Positions 8,259-18,000 of a stretch of 37,211 nucleotides of DNA are shown here, piece after piece. Location of the stretch: positions 1 to 37,211 of the forward strand of contig SLSQ01000050.1 of the NCBI GenBank assembly GCA_007130355.1, written 5' to 3'. The translations under genes and the position numbers were made by a program. This DNA is from Trueperaceae bacterium (GTDB taxonomy: Bacteria > Deinococcota > Deinococci > Deinococcales > Trueperaceae). Numbering within the stretch: position 1 is the first letter of the stretch; every line of letters begins with the position of its first letter. A model generated the notes under the pieces. It was not told the DNA's origin, made no database searches, and saw only the letters and a list, made by a program, of their open reading frames with translations.

Positions 8259-8561
8259 GTGCCGTCGTTCCGGTTCGAGCTGTACGTCGCAGGCGATGCG
8301 CCCCGGTCCCGCCTGGCGATCCGGGCGCTGACGGACCTCTGCGAGGAACACCTTCCCGGACGCTACGAACTGTCCGTGATCGACGTGACCGAACACCCGG
8401 AGCTCGCCGAGCGCGCCCACGTCCTGGCGACGCCGACGCTGCTGCGGCTGAGCCCGACGCCGCGGGTCCGGATCATCGGCGATCTCCGGCTGACCGCGAA
8501 GGTGCTGGCGGGCCTCGGCCTCGACGGCGCGACCGCGAACGACGATGGGGAGGTACCGTGA
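8259..8561 (+). CDS. kaiB: Circadian clock protein KaiB
   Basis: A 100-residue protein matching KaiB from end to end: FRFELYVAGDAPRSRLAIRAL, YELSVIDVTEHPELAERAHVLATPTLLRLSPTPRVRIIGDL and KVLAGLGLDG correspond to conserved KaiB blocks (LYVAG, IDV..NP.LAE, ILATPTL, RKIIGDL, VL.GL). KaiB is the fold-switching protein that binds the CI ring of KaiC and drives its dephosphorylation phase. I start it at the GTG at 8259, directly before the first strand; the longer frame upstream reads into the tRNA. A TACGGC lies six bases before the GTG, a weaker version of the leaderless pattern. The stop overlaps the kaiC start (GTGA), so the two are translationally coupled. No kaiA is present in the window. Confidence 0.92.
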   Translation: MPSFRFELYVAGDAPRSRLAIRALTDLCEEHLPGRYELSVIDVTEHPELAERAHVLATPTLLRLSPTPRVRIIGDLRLTAKVLAGLGLDGATANDDGEVP

Positions 8562-10090
8562 GCGACCGAGCAGCACCGGACCGTACGTCCGCCCGGCGAT
8601 CGCCCAGCGGCATCCCTGGGCTCGACCTCGTGACCAAGGGCGGCTTGCCCGCCGGACGGTCGGTGGTCGTGGCCGGTACTTCCGGGAGCGGCAAGACCGT
8701 GTTCGCGTCCCAGTTCCTCTCGGCCGGGATCCGCGACCACGACGAGCCCGGCGTGTTCGTCACCTGCGAGGAGCCGCCGGCCGGGATCCGGGACAACGTC
8801 GCGAGCTTCGGGTGGGACGTCGCCCGCTGGGAGCGGGACGGCGCCTGGCGCTTCGTCGACGCCACCCGTCAGCTCGACGGCATGCCGGTCCACGCCGGCG
8901 GCTACGACCTGACGGCGCTGCTGGCCCGGATCGAGGACGCCGTCGCCCGCGTCGGGGCACGCCGCGTCGTCGTCGACTCCCTGGACGCCCTCTTCACGCA
9001 GTTCGCGGGCGACGCCACCTTCCGGCACGAGCTGCACCGCGTTCTCGGCCTGCTGAACTCGTTGGGCGTGACCACCGTGCTCACCGCCGAGCGGGACCAC
9101 GACTACGGACCCAACTCCCGGCGCGGGGTCGAGGAGTTCGTCGCCGACAACCTGATCCTGCTCCGCAACGTCCTGAGCTCGGAGCGTCGTCGGCGCTCGC
9201 TCGAAGTGGTGAAGTTCCGCGGCGCGACGCACGATCGGGGCGAGTTCGGGTTCTCGATCACCCCGGACGGGATCTCGGTCATTCCCCATCTCGACATCCG
9301 GGACGACCGCGCGATGTCGGTCGAGCGCGCGTCGCTGGGGAACGCCGACCTCGACGCCATGTGCGGCGGCGGCGTCTTCCGGGATTCGGTGACGCTCGTG
9401 TCGGGCGCGGCCGGCAGCGGCAAGACGCTGCTCACGGCCTCGTTCGTGGCGGCGGGCGTCGCGGCGGGCGAACGGTGCCTGGTGTTCGCCTTCGAGGAAC
9501 GTCGCGAGCAGTGGCACCGCAACGCGCAGGGCTGGGGCTTCGACTTCGTCCGAATGGAGCGGGACGGCCTGCTCGACATCGTGAGCGACTACCCCGAGGT
9601 CGCGACCCTCGAGGACCACCTGGTGGCGATCACGTCGGCGATCGAGGCGTTCGGACCGCAGCGCGTGGCCGTCGACAGCCTTTCGGCGCTCGAGCGCGTG
9701 GCCACTCCGGACGCGTTCCGCAAGTTCGCCGTGAGCCTCAGCGCCTACCTGAAGCACCACGGGATCACCAGCCTGTTGACGTCGACCACGCCCACCTTCC
9801 TCGGTGGCGCGTCGCACACCGAGGCCCACCTGTCGACGGTGACCGACCTGATCATCCTGCTGCGCCACGTCGAGGTCGGCGGAGCGCTGCAGCGGGGCCT
9901 GACGGTCCTCAAGATGCGGGGGTCCCGCCACGACCACGACGTCCGCGCGTTCTCGGTGGACGCGCACGGGATGCATCTGGGAGCTCCGTACGACCGCACC
10001 TTCGGCCTGCTGGAGGACGGGCCGAGCGCGCACCCGCGCACGACCCCCGACGGATCCAGGGCGCCGGAGGCGGACGAACCTGATCCATGA
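8558..10090 (+). CDS. kaiC: Circadian clock ATPase/kinase KaiC
   Basis: A 510-residue double-RecA protein close to the usual KaiC length (519 in Synechococcus). CI has Walker A GTSGSGKT at 40-47 and the paired glutamates Glu71/Glu72; CII has GAAGSGKT at 283-290 and Glu313/Glu314. The phosphorylation segment TEAHLSTVTD keeps Thr421, Ser426 and Thr427, matching Thr426, Ser431 and Thr432 of the cyanobacterial protein, so ordered autophosphorylation is plausible. The C-terminal tail (after about residue 470) does not resemble the KaiA-binding A-loop and tail of cyanobacterial KaiC, in keeping with the absence of kaiA. The GTG at 8558 follows GGGGAGG and overlaps the kaiB stop; the stop overlaps the next ATG (ATGA). 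Whether it oscillates or acts as an hourglass timer cannot be told. Confidence 0.94.
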   Translation: MSDRAAPDRTSARRSPSGIPGLDLVTKGGLPAGRSVVVAGTSGSGKTVFASQFLSAGIRDHDEPGVFVTCEEPPAGIRDNVASFGWDVARWERDGAWRFVDATRQLDGMPVHAGGYDLTALLARIEDAVARVGARRVVVDSLDALFTQFAGDATFRHELHRVLGLLNSLGVTTVLTAERDHDYGPNSRRGVEEFVADNLILLRNVLSSERRRRSLEVVKFRGATHDRGEFGFSITPDGISVIPHLDIRDDRAMSVERASLGNADLDAMCGGGVFRDSVTLVSGAAGSGKTLLTASFVAAGVAAGERCLVFAFEERREQWHRNAQGWGFDFVRMERDGLLDIVSDYPEVATLEDHLVAITSAIEAFGPQRVAVDSLSALERVATPDAFRKFAVSLSAYLKHHGITSLLTSTTPTFLGGASHTEAHLSTVTDLIILLRHVEVGGALQRGLTVLKMRGSRHDHDVRAFSVDAHGMHLGAPYDRTFGLLEDGPSAHPRTTPDGSRAPEADEPDP

Positions 10091-10935
10091 GCCGACGGAC
10101 CGATGCCCCCGGCCCCGCGCAACTCAGGGCCATCTACCAGCGGATGACGGACGGCATCCTCATCGTGGGCGACGACGGCACCATTCTGGCGGCCAACCCT
10201 GCGGCGCGGCGCATGCTCCCCGACGGTGGATCCGGGCCGACCGGCGCCGTCTTCGGCTTTCCCATCGCCGACCGGAACGCCGTCGTGATCGAGCTCCTCG
10301 GCGCGGGCGGCAGGGTGCGGACCGCGGAGATGCGCGTGTCGACCCTCGACTGGCACGGCCGGCCGGCCCGGCTCCTGATCCTGCGCGACATCACCGAACA
10401 GACGGAACTGATGCACCGGCTGCACCTCGCGGCCAACTACGATCCGGTCACCGGCCTGCCGAACCGGCTCCTCTTCGAGGAGTACATCGGCCAGGCGATC
10501 CGCGAGGCGCGCCGCCACGGCCATCGGGTCGGCCTGCTGTTCGTCGACTTCGACGGCTTCAAGCGCGTCAACGACACCTTCGGGCACGACGTCGGCGACC
10601 TCCTGCTCCGTCGGATCGGACGCCGGCTGCACCGGGCGCTGCGAGAGGGGGACAGCGTGGCGCGCTTCGCCGGCGACGAGTTCCTGATCACGCTGACGCA
10701 GGTGAAGGACGTGCACGAGGCGAGCGTCGTCGCCGCCAAGGTGCTCGCGGCGTTCGAGGCTCCCTTCGAACTGGACGAGCACACCGTCGCCACCACGGCG
10801 AGCATCGGCGTCGCCTTCTTTCCCGACGACGCGGCGGACGCCTCGGAGCTGCTCCGTCGCGCCGACGGCGCCATGTACCGCGCCAAGGCCGAGGGCGGAG
10901 ATCGGTTCCGGACCTGTCTCGCCTCCGACGAATGA
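10087..10935 (+). CDS. PAS-GGDEF diguanylate cyclase
   Basis: A 282-residue cytoplasmic signalling protein with no membrane segment. A PAS sensor domain (about 12-105: IYQRMTDGILIVGDDGTILAANPAARRML, ending LLILRDITEQTEL) is joined by a short helix to a GGDEF domain beginning at YDPVTGLPNRLLFEEYI. The active-site loop is AGDEF (195-199), a tolerated variant of GGDEF; substrate-binding residues in VDFDGFKRVNDTFGHDVGD are intact. An RxxD inhibitory site (REGD, 186-189) lies five residues upstream, so product feedback by c-di-GMP is expected. Its ATG overlaps the kaiC stop, making it the third gene of a kaiB-kaiC operon and the natural candidate for KaiC output or input. The PAS ligand is unknown. 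Confidence 0.92.
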   Translation: MSRRTDAPGPAQLRAIYQRMTDGILIVGDDGTILAANPAARRMLPDGGSGPTGAVFGFPIADRNAVVIELLGAGGRVRTAEMRVSTLDWHGRPARLLILRDITEQTELMHRLHLAANYDPVTGLPNRLLFEEYIGQAIREARRHGHRVGLLFVDFDGFKRVNDTFGHDVGDLLLRRIGRRLHRALREGDSVARFAGDEFLITLTQVKDVHEASVVAAKVLAAFEAPFELDEHTVATTASIGVAFFPDDAADASELLRRADGAMYRAKAEGGDRFRTCLASDE

Positions 10936-11035
10936 CGGGCGGTCGGCACGGCCGGATCGAACCCCGCCCCGGACCGTGGGCCGCTCGACCCCCGTCGGTG
11001 CGAGAACTGACCATCGTTTCGCTGGCACCTCCGCG

Positions 11036-11041
11036 TAGCAT
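11036..11041 (+). promoter_or_regulatory. -10 element for the stress protein / glucan synthase operon
   Basis: TAGCAT lies 33 bases before the ATG at 11075, with GGAGGGG between. The -35 region is poor. It would drive both the stress protein and the overlapping glucan synthase gene. Confidence 0.45.
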
Positions 11042-11074
11042 GGCCGGACGGGCAGGCCGAAGCGGAGGGGACGC

Positions 11075-12043
11075 ATGTTCTCGCACATCCTGGTTCCACT
11101 CGACGGGTCGAAGCTCGCGGAACGCGTGCTTCCGCACGTCCGCGCGTTCGCTCGCCTGAACGGCGCCCGCGTCACCCTCGCCCACGTCCTCGAACCGCCC
11201 ACCCTGGCCGGTCGGCGCGAGCCGACCGATCCGGTCCGGTGGCAACTCGCGGCGCACGAGGCCGAGCGGTACCTCGCCGACGTGCGCGACCGGCTCGGGA
11301 GCGACGTCTCTTCGGCCGAGTGCCGGATGTTCGAGGGGCGAACGGCGTCCAACATCGTCGGGTTCGCCCAGTCGGAAGCGGTCGACCTGATCGCGCTCGG
11401 CAGCCACGGCGAGGGCGGCCTGACGGGCTGGAACCTCGGCGCGACCGTGCACAGCGTCGCGCTGCACGCCCGAACGAGCGTGCTGATGGTGCGTGCCTAC
11501 GGGGCCGCCCCGAGCGCGGACGCACCGTCGCGCTACCGGCGCCTGCTGGTCCCGCTCGACGGCTCGCGCCGTGCCGAGATCGTCCTGCCGACCGTCCACG
11601 GACTCGCCGACGGCCACCGGTGCCGTCTGATGCTGGCGCACGTCGTCGAGCGCGCACCCAGCGCGAGCCGCTTGCCGCTTCCGGAAGCGGAAGCGGGCCT
11701 CGAGCGACGGTTCCTCGAGATGCGGCGACGGCGAGCCGAGCGGTACCTCGCCACGGTCCGAGAAGAACTTGCGGGCGTCGGCCACGACGTGGACGCGCGC
11801 ACGGAGATCGACGGCGACACCGTCGCCCGGCTCCACGACCTGGCGGACGCCGAAGACGCCGATCTCGTCGTCGTCAGCGCCCACGGCGCGTCCGAGAGCC
11901 ACCGGTGGCCGTTCGGCAGTTCGGTGCTGAACCTCCTCGTGTACGGCACCACGACGCTCCTCGTGGTCCAGGACCTGCACGGGCACGAACTGGTGCCCAG
12001 CGCCGCAGAGATCGCGGCCCAGGAACGGCACGGCCACGGATGA
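11075..12043 (+). CDS. Universal stress protein, tandem UspA domains
   Basis: A 322-residue protein with two UspA folds. The first starts MFSHILVPLDGSKLAERVLP and ends with the ATP-binding loop GSHGEGGLTGWNLGATVHSV, a G-x2-G-x9-G-like pattern. The second starts RRLLVPLDGSRRAEIVLP and ends SAHGASESHRWPFGSSVLNLLVYGTTTLLVV. ATP-binding tandem UspA proteins act in stress and dormancy responses, often by binding partners; the partner is not known. The ATG follows GGAGGGG by four bases. The gene overlaps the start of the cyclic glucan synthase gene by four bases (ATGA), so both are made from one mRNA, which suggests a role linked to osmotic or envelope stress. Confidence 0.92.
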   Translation: MFSHILVPLDGSKLAERVLPHVRAFARLNGARVTLAHVLEPPTLAGRREPTDPVRWQLAAHEAERYLADVRDRLGSDVSSAECRMFEGRTASNIVGFAQSEAVDLIALGSHGEGGLTGWNLGATVHSVALHARTSVLMVRAYGAAPSADAPSRYRRLLVPLDGSRRAEIVLPTVHGLADGHRCRLMLAHVVERAPSASRLPLPEAEAGLERRFLEMRRRRAERYLATVREELAGVGHDVDARTEIDGDTVARLHDLADAEDADLVVVSAHGASESHRWPFGSSVLNLLVYGTTTLLVVQDLHGHELVPSAAEIAAQERHGHG

Positions 12044-15000
12044 GCCACCACGACCGGGCCTCGGGGGACGACGGCCCGGCACGCGACGCACCGCCCGAGG
12101 AGGCCGGAAGGGCGCGCGCGACCGCCCACCCGGTCGTGGCGCGACCGCGCCGTGCGCACCGGGCCGTCCGCCGGTCGGCGCCCCTCCGCGAGCGAATCCG
12201 TGCCGTGTTCGACGCCCTTCCGGTCGAGCCGTCCGCCCTGTCCTCGCGCACGCAGTGGCTCCTCGACAACGACTACCTGATCCTGCGGGCCCTGCGTCAG
12301 ACCGAGGACGACATGCCGCGGGCCTACTACGCGACGCTGCCCACGCTGGCGAACGGCACCCCGCGGGTCGAGGCGCTCGCGGGCGCGATCGTGGCGTGGA
12401 GCGAGCACCGGCTGGACCTGGCGCGGGTACGCCGCTTCGTGGAGGGACACCAGGAGGTGGCGCCGCTCACCCTCGGGGAGCTGTGGGCGCTGCCCACCTT
12501 CCTGCGGATCGTGGCGCTCGAATCGCTCGCCGAAGCGGCTCCGAACGCGCACGAGGCGGCCCGGGTCGAGGTCGAACACGACGAGACGCTGCCGGCGACG
12601 ATCCTGTCCCTGCACGCGCTCGACACGCACGATTGGACCGCGTTCGTGGAGGCCACGAGCCTCATCGAACGTCGCCTCCGCCAGGATCCGGCGGGAGCGT
12701 ACCTCCGCATGGACGAAGCGACGCGCGACCGCTACCGAGCGACCATCGAACGGCTCGCCGTGCGCTCCGGCCGCAGCGAGGAGGCGGTCGCGGCGGAAGC
12801 CGTGGCCCTGGCGAGGTCGGCGGCCGCCCGACCGGACGGGCGCCCCGAACGCGCGCACGTGGGGGCGTACCTGATCGGGTCGGCCGTATCGGAGTTCGAG
12901 CGGACGGTGGGCGCCCCGCCGACGCTCCGCATGCACCTCGAGCGTGGCGCGCGCCGCTGGGCGGCGCCCCTGTACGCGGCGGCCACGTCGCTCCTCGCCG
13001 TCCTCCTGATCGCGGCGACGACGGCCGTCGCGCTCCGTTGGGGCGCGCGCGTCGAGGCGCTGGCCCTGACGGCCGCCGTGGCGGTCCCGGCGTGGGTCGC
13101 GGCGGAGGCCGCGCTGCGCCGGCTGGTGACGCACCTCCTCCCGCCCACGCGGCTTCCGAAGCTCGAGCTTCGCGCCGGCGTGCCGCCCGACGCCCGCACG
13201 CTGGTCGCCGTGCCGGCGCTGTTCACGAGCGAAGCGGGGATCCACGATCTGTTCGCGAGGATCGAGCGGCACTACCTGGGACACCGCGATCCGCGTCTCG
13301 CCTTCGTGGTCCTGGGCGACGTGCCCGACGCCGCCGACCGGGTCGTGCCCGAGGACGCCGCCCTGCTGGACCGGGCCGAGGCCGAACTCGCCGCGCTCCG
13401 GGCCCGGCATCCCGAGGGGCGGTTCCTGCTGCTGACGCGGGAGCGGCGCTGGAACGCGTCCGAGGGCGTCTGGATGGGCTGGGAGCGCAAGCGCGGCAAG
13501 CTCACCGAACTGAACCGGCTGATCGTGCACGGCGTGCGCGGCGGCTTCCTGTTCCACGGCGACCGCGCCGAAGCGTTCGCCGGGTTCCCGTTCGTGATCA
13601 CGTTGGACGCCGATACGGTGCTTCCCCCAGGCAGCGCCTTCCGCCTGATCGGCACCCTCGCGCACCCCCTGAACCGGGCTTCGTTCGACGCGGCGAACCG
13701 TCTGCGGCACGGCTTCACGATCCTGCAGCCCCGGATCGAGGCCCACCCCGACGATGCCGACCGGACCCGGTTCGCACGGCTCTTCTCGCACGGCCGAACC
13801 GTCGATCTGTACGCGCACGCGGTGTCCGAGCCGTACATGGACCTGTTCGGCGAAGGGATCTACGCCGGGAAGGGCATCTACGACGTCGCGGCGTTCGAAC
13901 GCACGGTCGGCGACGTTCCTCCGGAGAACGCGATCCTCAGCCACGACCTGCTCGAGGGCGGGCTGGGCCGCGCGGGCCTCGTGAGCGACGTCGTCGTGCT
14001 CGAGAGCCAACCCCAGCACTACCTCGCCCACGCGCGGCGGCTGCACCGGTGGATCCGGGGCGACTGGCAGCTCCTCCCCTGGGCCGGCCGGCGGGTGCCC
14101 GGCCCCGAAGGACGCGTGCCCAATCCGTTGAGCCATACGGCACGATGGGTGCTTCGGCAGAACCTGGTGCGCAGCCTGCACCCTCCGTCCCTGCTGGCGC
14201 TGTTCGTCGTGGGGTGGACCGTCGCGCCGGGTCCGGCGTGGGCCTGGACCGGGCTCGCGCTCGCCCTCTCGGCCGCACCGTTGCTGCAGGTACCCCGGGC
14301 CCTCGTGCGCCTGGCGCGGCCCCGTCGCGCGGCCCGGCTCCCGCACGCCGCGGATCGGGACCTGCTCCGCTGGGCGGTCGACCTCGCCTTCCTCGCCCAC
14401 GCCGCCTGGGTGGCCGCGGCCGCCGTGACGACCACCCTCTGGCGCCTGCGAGTCTCGCGCCGGCACCTGCTGCGCTGGACGGAGTCGTCGCAGGACGCGC
14501 GGGACGCCTCGCGTCGCCGGAACGCGCTCGCACGCTGGCGTGCCATGAGCGCCGCCCCCCTCGCCGCCACGGTCGTGGGCGCGCTGATGCTCGGGGCGCG
14601 CCCCGAAGCGTGGCCGGTCGCCGTCCCGTTCCTGCTCGCCTGGGCCCTCTCCCCCCAGCTCGCGTACCTCCTGGATCGTCCCGTCCCGATCCAGGACCGG
14701 GCGCTGACCCCGGAACGGCGGCGCTGGCTGGCCACGATCGCGCGGAGGACCTGGCTCTACTTCGAACGGTTCATCGGGCCGGACGATCACTGGCTCCCGC
14801 CGGACCACTTCCAGGAGTCGCCGCGCGGCGAGGTCGCGCACCGCACCTCCCCCACGAACGTCGGGCTGCTGCTCGCGACCACCGTCGGCGCCCACGATGC
14901 GGGCTACCTGGGGGCGCGCGACCTGCTGCTCCGCCTCGGCAACACGTTCGCGACGCTGGACCGGCTGGAACGCCACCGCGGCCACTTCCTCAACTGGTAC

Positions 15001-18000
15001 GACACCCGCACCCTCCGGCCGCTGCACCCGAAGTACGTCTCGACGGTCGACAGCGGCAACCTCCTCGGCCTCCTCGTGGTGGTGCGGCAGGCGTGCCTCG
15101 AGGTCCCGGACGGCACGGTGCTGCGCTGGCGCCGGTTCGACGGCCTCCGCACCCTCGCGGACCTCCTGAAGGAAACGGTGGAGACGCTCGAGGACGACGG
15201 CGAACTCACGCGCTCGATCGTCGCCTTCCGGGAGCGGATCGACCGGACCGAAGGCCGGCCGGAGCGGTGGTCGCCGCTCGTCGACGAGCTGGCGTCGGAG
15301 GCCCTGCCCGAGCTCGAGCGGACCCTCCTGGAGCGCGTGCGTACCGCGGCCGGCGGCGTCGGGCACGAACGACTCGCCGACCTCGGCATCTGGTTGGGGC
15401 GCCTGCAGCAGCAACTGGACACGATGCGGGACGGACGCGACGCCCTGCTCCCGTGGCTCCGGCCCGACGCCCGCGTGTCGGCGCTCGATCCGGTCGTGGA
15501 CGAGATTCCGCTGCAGCTCGCCTTCCGCGACCTGCCCGCGGCGTACCGGACGATCCGCGAGGCGTTGGACGCGCTCGCACCGGCGAACGCCGTGGAGTCC
15601 GCACGCCGGACGCGCTTGCGCTCAGCGCTGGACGCGGCCGACGAGGTCGCCGAGCGTATCCGTCGGGACGCCGATGCGGTCGCGGCGAACGCCGAGAGGA
15701 TCCTGCAGGAGACGCACGTCGACTTCCTGTTCGACACGGAACGAAAGCTGTTCCGCATCGGCTACCACGTCGACGACGACCGCGAGGACGTGCACGCGTA
15801 CGACCTGCTGGCCTCCGAGGCCCGCATCGCCTCCTTCATGGCGATCGCCCTCGACCGGGTGGCGCCCGAGCATTGGCTCCACCTCGGTCGGCCGACGGCG
15901 CTGGTGGACGGTCGGCAGGTGCTCCTGTCGTGGAGCGGCACGATGTTCGAGTACCTGATGCCGACCCTGTTCATGCGCACCCCCGAGCGCAGCCTCCTGG
16001 CGCACGCCTGCCGCACGGCGATCGACCGCCAGATCGCCTTCGGCAGGGCGCACGGCGTGCCCTGGGGAACCTCCGAATCGGGCTACGCGCGCACGGACGC
16101 GCAGGAGAACTATCAGTACCGTGCCTTCGGCGTGCCCGACCTCGCCCTCTCCCACGAGGCGACCGGCCGTCAGGTCGTCGCGCCGTACGCGACGCTGATG
16201 GCGCTGCCGTGGACGCCGCACGAAGCGGCCGAGAACCTCGAGCGGCTGGTCGCGGCCGGAGCCATGGGGCGCTACGGCTTCTACGAGGCCCTGGACTACG
16301 CGCACGCGCGTCTGGCGCCCGGCGAGCGCTACACCGTGGTGCGGTCGTTCATGGTCCACCACCACGGGATGGCCTTCATGGCGCTCTGCAACCTGCTGCA
16401 CGACGGCCGCTTCGTCGAACGCTTCCACGCCGACGCACGGGTCCGGACGCACGAGGTGCTGCTCTACGAGGGCCTCGCGCCGGGCCCGCCCGACGAACGG
16501 ATCGAACGGGACGAACGCACGGAGGATCCGCGACCGCGCTTCCACGCTCCGCCCGTCGAGCCTTGGGAGGTACCGGTCCGCACCCGCAGCCCCGAGGTGC
16601 ACGCCCTCTCCAACGGCCGCTACACCCTCTTCATGAGCAACTCGGGAGCCGGCGCCAGCCGCTGGGAAGGACTGGACCTGACGCGCTGGCGCAGCGACCC
16701 GACCTGCGACGCGTGGGGCCAGTGGATCTACGTCCAGGACCTCGACCTGGACCGGACCTGGTCGGCGACCCCGAAACCGGTCGACGCCCCAGGCCAGCAC
16801 CCGCGGGTGACGTTCCATCCCCACCAGATCACCTTCCACCGTCGGGACGGGGACGTGACCACGCGCCTCGAGGTGATCGTCCCGCCCCAGGACGACGCGG
16901 AGATCCGCCGCGTCACCCTCGTCAACCACGGGGACTCGGTCCGACGCCTGGCCGTGACCAGCTACGGCGAGGTCGCCCTGGCCCCGCACGGCGACGACCT
17001 GCGCCATCCCGCGTTCGCCAAGATGTTCGTCGAGTGCTCGTGGCGCGCCGAGGACGACGGGCTGCTGTTCCGCCGTCGCCTGCGCAGCACGACCGACGCG
17101 CCCGCCTACCTCGTCCACCGTCTGGTCCACGATCGCGGCGCGCACCCGCCGCCGGAGATCGAGACCGACCGGGAACGGTTCCTCGGCCGTCACGGCCACC
17201 CAGGGGATCCCGCAGGACTGCGCGCGACCCGACTCTCGGGCACGCTCGGCGCGACGCTCGATCCGGTGTTCGCCCTGCGCACGCGGGTCGAGATCCCGGC
17301 CCACGCCACCGTGCGCCTGTCGTTCGTGACGGCGGCCGGTGGTTCGGCCCGCACCGTGCTCGACGTAGCGCACCGCTACGGACGCCGGGACCGGATCGAG
17401 GCGGCCTTCCTGGACGCCGCCGCGCGGCAGGGCCAGGTGGCGGCCCAGGTGGGGCTCGACGCGGCCGAGTCGGCCAGCGCGGACCGGCTCCTCTCCCGCC
17501 TGCTCTACCCCGACGCCGCGACACGCTCCGACGCCGCGATCCTGCGGAGCAACGTCTCGGGCCCGTCGGGCCTGTGGGTGCACGGCATCTCCGGCGACCA
17601 CCCGATCGTGCTGCTGCGCCTCCGTACGGAGGAGGACGTCGCCACCGTCCGCACCCTCCTGAAGATCCATCGCCTCTGGCGCAGCCAACGCTTCGTCGTG
17701 GACCTCGTGGTCCTCAACGAACTGGACCGTGGGTACGTCCAGACCACGCGCGACGCGGTCCGGCGGCTCGTCGTCGCCGCTGGCGACGAGGTCTGGCAGG
17801 ACCGGCCCGGCGGCATCTTCCTGCTGTCGTCGGCGCAGTTGGACGAGGCCGGCCGGGTCCTGCTCCAGTCGGCGGCCCGGGTGGTCGTGAACGTCGGCGA
17901 CGGATTCGTGCTCGCTCCGTTCCCGAGCGCCCCGGAGGACGGCCTGCCGGCCCTCGCTCCGTCGCACCACCGGCCCGACGCCGCGCCGGACACGCCTCCG

